From: CAZWRV01 sp964636325
GTDB taxonomy: Bacteria; Verrucomicrobiota; Lentisphaeria; Victivallales; GWF2-50-93
Length of the DNA stretch: 46,725 nucleotides
Assembly (NCBI GenBank): GCA_964636325.1
Contig: CAZWRV010000045.1
Location: forward strand, 1 to 46,725
Direction: 5' to 3'
Shown: positions 9,701 to 17,400 of the stretch, in pieces
Layout: each line of letters begins with the position of its first letter
Position numbering within the stretch: position 1 is the first letter of the stretch
Program-made: the position numbers and the translations under genes
The notes under the pieces: generated by a model
The model's database searches: none
Told to the model about the DNA's origin: nothing
What the model saw: only the letters and a program-made list of their open reading frames with translations

Positions 9701-9981
9701 GCCTTCCCCGGCGACACCTGCACCTGGTAAATTCTTTCCTCGTTGGGCTTTAGGTCTTCAACCAGGATCGACAGTCTTCCCGCGGAAGTCTGGAATAAAA
9801 CCGGCTTTCCTTCCAAAGAGACGGAAACCGCATTCCCTTCGAACGGATAGGAGACTATCTCCCTCTTCCAGCTTTTTCCGAATGGTTCCTTGATGAGGAT
9901 TTCGTATGAGTCAGGTGTCTTCTGAAGAACAGCATCCGGTTTCTTCCATCGGGCGTTCAGCCCGCGATCTACGAACATCAT
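6736..9981 (-). CDS. Heparinase II/III-like polysaccharide lyase
   Basis: A 1081-aa protein, probably an intracellular lyase that cleaves uronic-acid-containing oligosaccharides. Residues about 1-400 look like beta-rich binding domains. Residues about 420-720 are helical and Trp/His/Tyr-rich (LHDDGCGDENLGSYNIS, LWLPAFWGLKHCG), as in the alpha/alpha toroid of this superfamily. Near residue 785, SGPVHSHHDADEG matches the H-x-H-H-D-x-G/S motif that opens the heparinase II/III beta-sandwich. No signal peptide is visible. The ATG is preceded by GAGGTGGT at good spacing. It is far longer than typical PL12/PL15/PL21 enzymes because of the N-terminal part. Lyase activity is inferred from the motif; the substrate is unknown. 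Confidence 0.72.
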   Translation of the reverse strand: MMFVDRGLNARWKKPDAVLQKTPDSYEILIKEPFGKSWKREIVSYPFEGNAVSVSLEGKPVLFQTSAGRLSILVEDLKPNEERIYQVQVSPGKAVPKAQGGVQVVVEEGFVVADSGLVALKFPASRKIESGDGGSVPGPIAGIRAGGGAWFGKGGLRTSQIPSSIKTSVVEEGPLWTAIKVSYNFKKLGRYSLSAKLFPRENFCEIREESSLPVDLWPQPRPYREIGTLGSSHWSRYKDQMADPCVRPFPSSLFTFDLSVGMNPDRIQTHSTASWEIMDIPLARRKLKAYTVMRASNPFMDAGWMGFYSSRSDIMLGVASKDLAGWRMPDDLVHPVHRTPGASSEVIFLTDEKNLSELRFPIENIGRTWILSVTGKKDFPAFFPEIKEGAAANLPVESSHPVWALRNRLGDMRLDKVKDWITDWRDEEHAHPSVLCRKSDFAKIREKLKLVPEFAECYRNTKDAHSSDRYIMDGEKSGLDSIENATNAKALVERVLALGYTGPSYAIGLARPLRRYALACDIEWDTFSPEEKKEARRICALAAYVLSDGDYWQYAWRPDETTYLPNFNTDVFTCYGLIGLFLSDHPCSKVWSGGMIERLEMDLAHCLHDDGCGDENLGSYNISTWTQLWLPAFWGLKHCGIKDYSGDPRILAGARFFLDILGPPDPRDRNCIRMVPPIGHHPHVKKTAQVCAWLAAFVNDVDPELASNLMWFWNQTGRPISANGDHSGPKADPHTFHYIFSNPWIRPLPYEQRSKLLPRVGAVLHSHTDSGKGSFLLLKSGPVHSHHDADEGAIHYVGRGVPLANDGLPLVNINYEQSAELHNVISFDKPGQPTGSVEKFFSSDACDYVRAVVAPRAYACDAMFMDGSHESGFIREIMMVKSAVPGGVEYIVLKDRVLGPDMCQWNIDVLSRKPEVLGGGRVWFPGHEREGFGMGLDLVMFQPEKPEFRIEEGILGDDHKGDNLSKPKCPDLEWLVVEHWNIHVPAAPGTTFLALLFPRRRQEKAPVVQYYGREEVISVRHGEGSDLIFLRSNPLPLHFDRFVFQGAAGLVSERNGRSVLSKADAKCLKTKSWNREVVELK

Positions 9982-10060
9982 GTTACCACCTCAACAATGT
10001 GTTATGACATCTATAACCTTATGCAATACAGATCATTATCCCTATTTGACGGCCTTGCCG

Positions 10061-10189
10061 TCCTTGGACTGCGGCAGTCTTGTGCCGCTTTCACTTTTCA
10101 CTCGGCGCACCGGGCGGAACACGGCACAGGAGTGCCTTAAGCCAAAGCGCAACGGGAGTTGCGCACTCCAAGGAGCCTGCGGCTCAAAG
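10061..10189 (+). repeat. REP-like palindrome, copy 1 (flanks RAYT)
   Basis: About 129 bp. The ends TCCTTGGACTGCG and GCGCACTCCAAGG are near-perfect inverted repeats. Inside are CAGTCTTGTGCCG paired imperfectly with CGGCACAGGAGTG, a perfect GCGCAAC-GGGA-GTTGCGC hairpin, and a terminal GAGCC-TGC-GGCTC hairpin. A second copy in the same orientation lies on the other side of the transposase gene (10823-10955). Confidence 0.75.
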
Positions 10190-10201
10190 AATAATTATGG
10201 C

Positions 10202-10729
10202 TCAGAAATCATCAATAACTTTAAGGTAATCCGTCTTGAAACTGTCAACCGTCTTCCTGAAGGACGGCTCGGCGTTCATCTTGAACCATCCGGCCGAACA
10301 CCAGTCATAATTCTCTGCGACTGGTACAAGTCCGTGGTGGACAGGATTGTTGTGAACATATTTAAGCCGGGCATAATACGATCTCTGGTAACTTATCCGA
10401 CTGTCCCAGAATTGATACCATACCTTTCGGTTCTTAGTTCCGTCCAGCCTGTTGGCATAACGGGCAGTCTCGGTGTGAAGCGAAGATATGAAGTCAGAAA
10501 GCTTAGAAGGCTCTTTCGTGAATCCGATGAAATGATAATGGTTGGCCATAACCGCCCACGCCTGTAAATTCCAATCGAAACGTCCGGCATATTCAAAAAG
10601 CTTAGATGTTAAATATTCAAGGCGATCCGAGGTCGAAAAATGATGGACTTTGCCATACGTCCCAGCAGTGATCATATAGGTTCCGGCTTCCAAAGTCCGG
10701 TGCGGTGGCGAATGCGGCCAATCTGGCAT
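10202..10729 (-). CDS. REP-associated tyrosine transposase (RAYT, Y1/HUH family)
   Basis: A 175-aa IS200-like single-strand nuclease. WAVMANHYHFIGF near residues 58-70 holds the HUH metal motif (NHYH for the usual NHVH), and YYARLKYVHNNPVHHGLV near residue 120 is the RAYT hallmark YIHxNPV block. The length and the missing transposon ends fit RAYTs, which are domesticated and act on REP palindromes rather than moving themselves. Both flanks here carry REP-like palindromes in direct orientation, which supports the call. AGGA lies 9 bases upstream of the ATG. It is the best candidate in the window for spreading the palindromic elements found in other gaps. Confidence 0.88.
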   Translation of the reverse strand: MPDWPHSPPHRTLEAGTYMITAGTYGKVHHFSTSDRLEYLTSKLFEYAGRFDWNLQAWAVMANHYHFIGFTKEPSKLSDFISSLHTETARYANRLDGTKNRKVWYQFWDSRISYQRSYYARLKYVHNNPVHHGLVPVAENYDWCSAGWFKMNAEPSFRKTVDSFKTDYLKVIDDF

Positions 10730-10822
10730 AGCTGAATTCCTTTTTACTTGTTCCGATAATATGCGGAATGATAGGATATATCAAGTAATTAGCAGGTCAA
10801 ACATTTCCCTTGATGCGGAGCA

Positions 10823-10955
10823 TCCTTGGACTGCGTCACTCCTGTGCCGCTTTCACTTTTCTTCATTCGGTATATGGATCGGAACGCGGCACATGAGTGT
10901 CGCGAAACAAAGCGCAACAGGGGTTGCGCAGTCCAAAGAGCCTACGGCCCGAAAG
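10823..10955 (+). repeat. REP-like palindrome, copy 2 (flanks RAYT)
   Basis: About 133 bp, same orientation and order as copy 1: TCCTTGGACTGCG start, CCTGTGCCGCTTTCACTTTTC shared core, CGCGGCACATGAGTG, a perfect GCGCAAC-AGGG-GTTGCGC hairpin, and the end GCGCAGTCCAAAGAGCC. The central 20 bp diverge from copy 1 while the stems are kept. Confidence 0.75.
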
Positions 10956-11013
10956 CAAAAGCGCTGCTTATGCAAAAGCATGACAAACGGATTTGCTATG
11001 TTTTGTAGGTAGT

Positions 11014-12153
11014 TCAAGCTTTGAGTGTCTTTAATTTCTTCAGGAGCTTCCTCCTTGCCGCAACCCCGTCCTTGAATCCGGACTGCCTGAGACGGTCAAG
11101 GTGGACGTGTGCGCCGTCGCATGAACATCCGGAGCCGAACCACCAGACGCCCTCCGGCCGGAATTTGGCTATGTCTTCCATCTCGTAGTCCCAGAAAGTC
11201 CCGAGCGATATTGAGAACGGCCATTTTTCCGGGAACGCATAGGTCATGACACCGCGCGGCAGATAATACACTTCGAGTCCGGCCTTCTTCGGCTCCTCGA
11301 TCGCCAGCTCCATCATTCCGAAACGGTGCACTGTTTTGTTGTAGCTGTATTCGTAGGTTACAGCCTTCCAGTCCGGGCGCTCCTTCTTGAAGTATTCCAG
11401 GTTGACGTTTTGCGCGATGAGATAGGGCATCCTGCCGGTCTCGCAGATCATCGCGAAATTTCCCTTGTAGCCTGTGCTGCGGACTTCCTTTTCAATCTTT
11501 TTCAGCAGCGATACTCTGGCGGCGGTCGTATAGTCACGCCAGGGGGAGATGTCAAGCAGGCGCGGATTCAGCGGGTGGCAGATCTTTTCGAACGGCGGCC
11601 TGCCATTTCGTTTCGCCCACTTGTCGTAGAGCGGGATCCTCGACGGCAGTTCCTGGTCGCAGAACTCTATTTCCACCACCATTCCGGCGATGCCTGGGAA
11701 CTCAGTCGCTATCTCCTTGAATACGGCGATGGCGTTCTCCTGTATTTCTGGGGAGTCGGCGTCGTAAAGACCCGCCATGAAAGGAAGATTGATACCGAAC
11801 ACGGAGTCCATCTGCATGATGGGCTTGGTTCTTATCTTGCTGCAGGGGAAGATGTTGCCGCATGCATTGATCCAGACTTTGATCCGGCGCCTCCTCGCCT
11901 CGGCAATCACATCCCTGAGAAGCTGGTTGCCGGAAGCCGCCACCGGGGATTCCGGATTGTAGTCGTTGCACTTCAACTTTGACCTGTATCCGGTGGTCTG
12001 CCACTTCACGGATATGTTGAGCGAGTTCATGCCTGCGCCGGCCATGTCGTCGAGGAGAAGCTTAAAGTCGTCCATGCCATACTTCTCCATCCCGCCGGTT
12101 CCGGGGCAGATGTAGTCCCAAAAGCCGTGTTCCTTGATCTTATGCATAGTCAT
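11014..12153 (-). CDS. TIM-barrel protein, putative glycoside hydrolase
   Basis: A protein of about 379 aa without a signal peptide. An early run (FKLLLDDMAGAGMNSLNISV) and ARRRRIKVWINACGNIFPCS are typical first strands of a sugar-cleaving (beta/alpha)8 barrel. GIAGMVVEIEFCDQE and FAMICETGRMPYL place acidic residues at strand ends, where clan GH-A enzymes keep their acid/base and nucleophile; EGVWWFGSGCS closes the barrel. I do not recognise the family. I chose the ATG at 12153 because it overlaps the stop of the M24 gene as ATGA; the ATG at 12147 is equally possible, with AAGGGG at better spacing. A GTG at 12285 would extend it but lies inside the upstream gene. Last gene of a probable four-gene operon. 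Confidence 0.65.
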   Translation of the reverse strand: MTMHKIKEHGFWDYICPGTGGMEKYGMDDFKLLLDDMAGAGMNSLNISVKWQTTGYRSKLKCNDYNPESPVAASGNQLLRDVIAEARRRRIKVWINACGNIFPCSKIRTKPIMQMDSVFGINLPFMAGLYDADSPEIQENAIAVFKEIATEFPGIAGMVVEIEFCDQELPSRIPLYDKWAKRNGRPPFEKICHPLNPRLLDISPWRDYTTAARVSLLKKIEKEVRSTGYKGNFAMICETGRMPYLIAQNVNLEYFKKERPDWKAVTYEYSYNKTVHRFGMMELAIEEPKKAGLEVYYLPRGVMTYAFPEKWPFSISLGTFWDYEMEDIAKFRPEGVWWFGSGCSCDGAHVHLDRLRQSGFKDGVAARRKLLKKLKTLKA

Positions 12154-13316
12154 ATCCCCTTGCTGCACAGTTCCCTTATGAGCGGGGTTATTGATTCCGG
12201 CCCCTTTTTCCGGATGACGAATCCCTCCTCTATCCTGTTGGAGCCTGCGGGAAGTCCGAAAAGGCTTATGTCGGAATTTACGCACATCCCGTCCTTGAAC
12301 TTGTATGTGGCCTTTTCGTCCGGATAGGGCGACTCGGCCTCGGCCAGGCCGATCCCGTGCATCGGAGGATAGACATCATATTTTTCAAGCTTGTGCTTTC
12401 TGAAGACATCACGGACGGCCCTGACCATTTCACCTGAGACAACTCCTTCCTTCAGGTATTTGAGCTGCGTGTTCGCCGCTTCGAAGAGGACGTTGAGGAA
12501 GTCCTTCTGCTTCTGCGAAGCCTTGCCCGCGATAAAGGGGAATTCCACGGTAGCGACGTAGCCTTCATATTGAACGGCCATCGCGGCCATGATCATTTCG
12601 CCGTCCTTGATGATCTTCTTCGTTCCGCGGCCGATGACGGTGTCTGCCCTTTTCCCGCTGCCAAAGACCATGAAGTTGATTGACTCCGCGCCTTCCGCGC
12701 GGGCCGTGCCTTCCGCCGAGCCTGCCGCCATCAGTTCGGTGTTTCCCGGAACCGCAGTCTCCATTAGCTTCCTGTATCCGCAGCACGCCTGGCGGCCGGC
12801 CTCCTTCAGGCAGGCGATCTCGTTCTCCGTCTTGACAAGCCTCAGCTCGTTCAATATGAAGTCCGCGTTCTTCACTGTGAGATTGTCGATGGAGCGCCTC
12901 ACCCTTTCCAGGATTGGGGCGGGCATGTCGGAACTTCCTGCGATGGCAAGCTTCCTGCCGCCATTCAGGACTTCCTTCAAAATCTCCGAGAACGAGGAAA
13001 ACGATGCGAGCGGATAATCAATCTCCTCGGCAACGGAGACGCAGGCGAATTCCTTGACGTTCCTTATGTCCTCGCACACGGACATCTCCCTGGCGTATCT
13101 CTCCCCCTCCGGAGCGCAGACCAGCATAGGCTTGCCCTTCAAAGGGACGAAGCATGCGCCGCGCTCGAAGATAGGCCAGAAGTTCGACACATAGCGCAGG
13201 TTCTCCTTGCGATATTCGTCCCCGTAGACCATCAGCCCGTCGAGGCCGTTCGCCGCAAGCTTCTCCTGGATTTTTACGATGCGTTCAGCGAATTCGCTTT
13301 TCGGAATTTTGATCAT
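12150..13316 (-). CDS. M24B creatinase/aminopeptidase-P-like protein lacking most metal ligands
   Basis: A 388-aa pita-bread-fold protein with a creatinase N-domain (about 1-150) and an M24 domain (about 160-388). In aminopeptidase P the metal site uses D, D, H, E, E. Here the first motif reads GEMIMAAMAVQYEGYVATVE, with Ala and Thr where the two aspartates belong. MHGIGLAEAESPY keeps the His. GMCVNSDISLFG has Asp for the first Glu. RIEEGFVIRKKG keeps the last Glu. Pseudomonas creatinase, a metal-free C-N hydrolase, shows the same losses, so a creatinase-type reaction on a guanidino or amide compound is possible. Start backed by AAGGAGG 6 bases upstream. It lies 15 bp after the phosphotriesterase-like gene. 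Confidence 0.8.
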   Translation of the reverse strand: MIKIPKSEFAERIVKIQEKLAANGLDGLMVYGDEYRKENLRYVSNFWPIFERGACFVPLKGKPMLVCAPEGERYAREMSVCEDIRNVKEFACVSVAEEIDYPLASFSSFSEILKEVLNGGRKLAIAGSSDMPAPILERVRRSIDNLTVKNADFILNELRLVKTENEIACLKEAGRQACCGYRKLMETAVPGNTELMAAGSAEGTARAEGAESINFMVFGSGKRADTVIGRGTKKIIKDGEMIMAAMAVQYEGYVATVEFPFIAGKASQKQKDFLNVLFEAANTQLKYLKEGVVSGEMVRAVRDVFRKHKLEKYDVYPPMHGIGLAEAESPYPDEKATYKFKDGMCVNSDISLFGLPAGSNRIEEGFVIRKKGPESITPLIRELCSKGI

Positions 13317-13331
13317 GCCAGTCCTCCTTGT

Positions 13332-14405
13332 TTATTTTGAATATGGCTTCTTCGGATTCCTGAAAAGCATCATGTCAACGGCTTCCCCGGCAATCCCGCG
13401 TTCCAGCATCATCCTGCGGACACCATTGAAGACATGGCCGTATCCTTTGCCGCCGAACTTGCGCAGCATATTCTTGAGGCAGATGTCGTTGGTCAGCAAA
13501 ACATGTCGATGCAAATCCTTATCCACAAGCCGTCTGATGCACATTACTTTTTCAAGGTCGGTGGAGAATGGCCCTCCCGAAAAGGAGGGTTCGCCGTCCT
13601 TTACGTCGATCTTGTATTCCTTGCCGAAGTTGTCGAATTCCACAAAGACGTCCATCCTGAGAAGTTCCATAATGTATGCGGAGTCGAGCAGCACGTCCGT
13701 GTGGCAGATTATTATCCTGCCGGGATCCGCCTTGCAGTCAAGCAGAAGCCGCGCAGCTTCAAGCCCGCATTTCGCCCATGGATAAGTGTGAACTTGTATT
13801 GGGAGTCCGGTCCTGTTCGAAGTCTCCGCGGAGGCGCGAAGAACTTTCTTCTCGTCGGGATGGATTGGCGAGCTTGTCCCGATTTCACCGATCACGCCGG
13901 CCTTGACACCCGTGCCGTCAATACCTTCGGTGCAATCCCTGATCATCTCCTCTGCGATTTCCGCGGCCGTCATGTCCCTGATTTTCAACGGATGCGTGTC
14001 CTGGGTATAGTATCCGCAGCCGGCGATGATGTTTACGCCGGTCTTCAGGGAAAGCTGCCTCAGCTTTTCCGGCTGGCGGGATATTCCGATGGAAGTGCAG
14101 TCGGAGACAAGCAGTTTTTCTGGAGGGCATCCCACATTGGAGAGCTCCTCCGCCGCCGTGTCGAGATCGTCGAGGACCAGGTTGTCCCGGACCGAGTATG
14201 GATTGGCCTCGAGCAGCTTGAGGTTTTCGGCCCCGACCTTCTGCATGGCGATCCTTTTCCGCTCCGGATCAGCGAAGTCGCAGGCCTGGTTCCTCAGATC
14301 GAGGAACAGGTGCTCGTGTGGGAGGAAATATTCCATCGAGTCCAGATCCAGAGGGCCGGCTACGGTCTCCACTAGGATCGGATTGCGATTTCCGCTGTTA
14401 ACCAT
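13332..14405 (-). CDS. Phosphotriesterase-family (PHP/lactonase-like) metal hydrolase
   Basis: A 357-aa amidohydrolase-superfamily protein. LPHEHLFLD gives the HxH metal pair of strand 1; GVIGEIGTSS has Glu where classical phosphotriesterase has the carbamylated Lys, as in some php/lactonase-type members. PIQVHTYP and IIICHTDVLLD supply the strand 5 and 6 histidines, and LLTNDIC the final Asp, so the site looks complete and active. Family members hydrolyse lactones and esters, including sugar lactones, and rarely organophosphates. AGGA lies 8 bases before the ATG. Gaps of 28 bp to the 1193-aa gene and 15 bp to the M24 gene indicate one operon. A sugar-lactone or acyl-sugar substrate is inferred. 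Confidence 0.82.
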   Translation of the reverse strand: MVNSGNRNPILVETVAGPLDLDSMEYFLPHEHLFLDLRNQACDFADPERKRIAMQKVGAENLKLLEANPYSVRDNLVLDDLDTAAEELSNVGCPPEKLLVSDCTSIGISRQPEKLRQLSLKTGVNIIAGCGYYTQDTHPLKIRDMTAAEIAEEMIRDCTEGIDGTGVKAGVIGEIGTSSPIHPDEKKVLRASAETSNRTGLPIQVHTYPWAKCGLEAARLLLDCKADPGRIIICHTDVLLDSAYIMELLRMDVFVEFDNFGKEYKIDVKDGEPSFSGGPFSTDLEKVMCIRRLVDKDLHRHVLLTNDICLKNMLRKFGGKGYGHVFNGVRRMMLERGIAGEAVDMMLFRNPKKPYSK

Positions 14406-14433
14406 GCTTAGAATCCTGACTGCCGCCCCCGCC

Positions 14434-17400
14434 TCAATTCCGTTCCGCCTTTGCCGCGAGAACTCTGTATTCGCCGGGGGCGAGGGTTATCTCGCGCTCC
14501 TCGAAGTCGAGGCACGGCAGATCCATCGCCTGCTTGAATCTGGCGGTGACTGGCTTGTCAGTAAGGTTGTTGACGGAGACATGCCACTGGTGCGGATCGT
14601 CGAAGAGGTGTATGACGTTTATTGCGACATCCTTGCCGCGTTCGTCCGCCACGACCGGATGACCGGCAAGGACATGCGTGGTCTCCGCCCTGTCGACGTA
14701 TAGGGGGAAGTGCGCGCTGCCCTCGAAGTCGACGCCGACGCCGCGGTAACGGTTCTCGCCCTTGCCGTAGTTGCCCTTGACATAACCCTTCTTCTGGAAG
14801 AGTCCGGCGGTCCAGTTGCGGTTCAGGTGCGGGATCCGCACAGGCAGCGTCATGTTCAGGTTTGTCGAAGGCTTCGGGATTGAGATTTCAACTGCGTAGT
14901 CCTTGGGCTCGACGTCCATGAAGCCTGAGACGTCCGACTTGGCGCCCCTCAAGACCTGCATGTTTTCCGGGGCCGCAAGGTATGAGCGTAGGCGCTTGAC
15001 GGCGTCTGCGTCGGGTATCTTCACGTCGATGGAGGAATTAAGGGAAAGCAGTTCGAAAGTGAACTTGTCGCCTTTCTTAACGGCCTTGTTCTCGATGTCC
15101 GCGAAGATGTTCACCCAGTTTGGGCTCTTCGTGTAGTTGTCCACCTGGACGATGACGGGATCGCCGCGCACGACGAAGAGGTGAGTGGATGCGGTCGAGG
15201 TGCTGTATGCCGCGAACCAGTCTCCGTCCTTCAATTGGAAGCGCTCAGGCTTCTCCATCGTCTCGCCGTTTAGAACCTTTTCGACGACATCCGGCTTGCG
15301 GCCGACGACGAAAAAGGCGGGCGTCGCCTTGGGCTTGTGCGAGCCGTTCTGAAGCAGCCAGAGCTGCTTGACCGTGAAGTCGTCCTTGAACGTGATCTCG
15401 TTCCTGAAGACTATCGGCCGGATCCCGGTCCGCATCGCGCGGACGGGGCAGTCGCTTTCGGCCGGGCCGTCGGTGGGAGGATAATACTCCTTGTATTTCA
15501 GGGTGTATTCCATCAGCTTCGACTTGTCGCCCACGGGTCCGAAGTTGTGCCATGCGTTGGCGACGACCTTGACGCAGTCGGGGACGAGCTCGTCCTGGAC
15601 AGAGTCTGTCGCGAGGAATCCTTCGTCCATGATCTCTGCGATCGGATACTGGTTGAAACGCCCCCCGTATTCAATCCCCTTGTCCGTCGTCAAATGCGGG
15701 CGGGACTCGACGAACTGCACAAGCGGCATTGCGGCCGGCGGACCGCCGTCCCATGTTGCGCCGGCGACGTCCTGCGGCAGTTCCGGAGCCTGGCAGACGG
15801 GCAGGCCGCCGGGCCCGTGGAACGAGCGCATAGGCCCGTCGTTGACATGGTCCGCGCAGTAGCTCAGGGCACGGACATCGTATTTGTAGCAGCGGCGCGC
15901 GAAGCTGACGGCCTTTCCGCCCTTCACATCTTCGGCGATGACGACCATGTTCCTCAGGAGAGTCCCGTCAAGGATCAGCTTCTCGCTGAATACCTTCTGC
16001 CCGCCGACCTCGAAGTTGCGGAAGAGTTCGCGCCCGTTGTAGATCTTGATGTTCTTCAGGCCTAAGTCCGATGTGACCTTCAAAGGCGACTCCATGATCG
16101 ACGGCAGCGTCACGAACTCCTCGCCACCGAAGCTCATCGGCCGGTAGCAGGTGGGCCATTCGTGGATTATCGGTCCTTCCGAGAGGAAGACGTTCATGCC
16201 GTCGTATGTGGTGCTCCAGCGAAGGATGTCGGACATGATGCTGTGTATGTTGCGGGCCTTGCCGTATGTGAGGGCGTTCCCGCTCTTCACCTCTGCCATC
16301 AGGGCGTCGGGCGAATATACTTCGTTCACGGAGACGGGCGACGGCGGCATCGTGCTCTGGAGGGTGGTGAGGTAGTCGTCGGTCATGTCCTCGACCAGCT
16401 TGCCGTCCTTGTAGTATTTGATCGCGGCCATGGCGGTGAGGCGCTGGCACGGCATCCTGGTACCCTTTCCGCTTCCGGCCCAGTTGTAGTGGCCGATGTT
16501 GCGCAGGGGATGGCAGTGGTCGAGCATGTAGTTGAAGCATGAGCCGTTGTTGTATCCGGTGTAGACGCCTGGGCTTTCCTCGGGCTGGACGTTCAGGAGG
16601 GTCTTGCCCGGTCCGGTCCGGTATTCGTCCTTGGGCCAGTAGCCGTCCTCCGCGATGCACATCGTGTGGTTTCCGATGTTGCTCCTTATGGTGAATCCGG
16701 GGATGAGCTTGACCTTTGCGTCGGATAGCTTCTTGCAGTCGGCCACGAGCTGGTCGTATTTCTCCTTCGTAAGCTTCTCAAAGTTTTCCAGGAAGACGAC
16801 GAAATCGAGTCCGGCCTTCTGGGCGGCTTCCTTGTATTCCTGGACGCTCCCCTTTCCGTCGCTGAGGGCGGAATGCGCGCCTATCAGCCCCTTGAATATC
16901 ATGCCGTTCTTGGGGGGAACATGCCATTGGGCGATATCGTATTCCCAGAACCAGAACGTATATTCGTTGAAGTCCTTGACCAGCTTGCGGTAGTTGATCG
17001 GGACGAGCGCGCTGTCGCGAGTGACATATCCGCCTACGGCGCCGCTCTTCAGCGAAGGCTCGGCGAGCCAGCGGTATGTGTTTTCGAGAAGCTGCCCGAA
17101 GTCGCTCTTCTTTCCGTTGGCGCCCTTGCTCAGGATCTGACGGTCGTATGTGAACTGCGTCCCCGATCCGACCGAATACTGGGGCATCATGCATACTACC
17201 GCGATGCGGCCATTATTGTAGTCGCGGACTGCGAAGAGATCCGGTTCGGCGACGCCGTCCCTGTTCGGAACTCCGGCTATGCGGTCTCCGAAGTCATAGT
17301 CCTCCTTGGCGCTGCCGAAGGGCCGCGTCACCGATGTCTTCGACCCCTTGAAGACCACCTTCCAGTCCTTGCCCGGCACGAGCGGATTCGTGCACGAGCC

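Noticed and set aside
13434..14375. 313-codon open frame on the plus strand opposite the phosphotriesterase-like gene
   Set aside because: It is antisense to a gene with a complete active site, shows no recognisable motif, and is explained by GC-biased codon use of the real gene.
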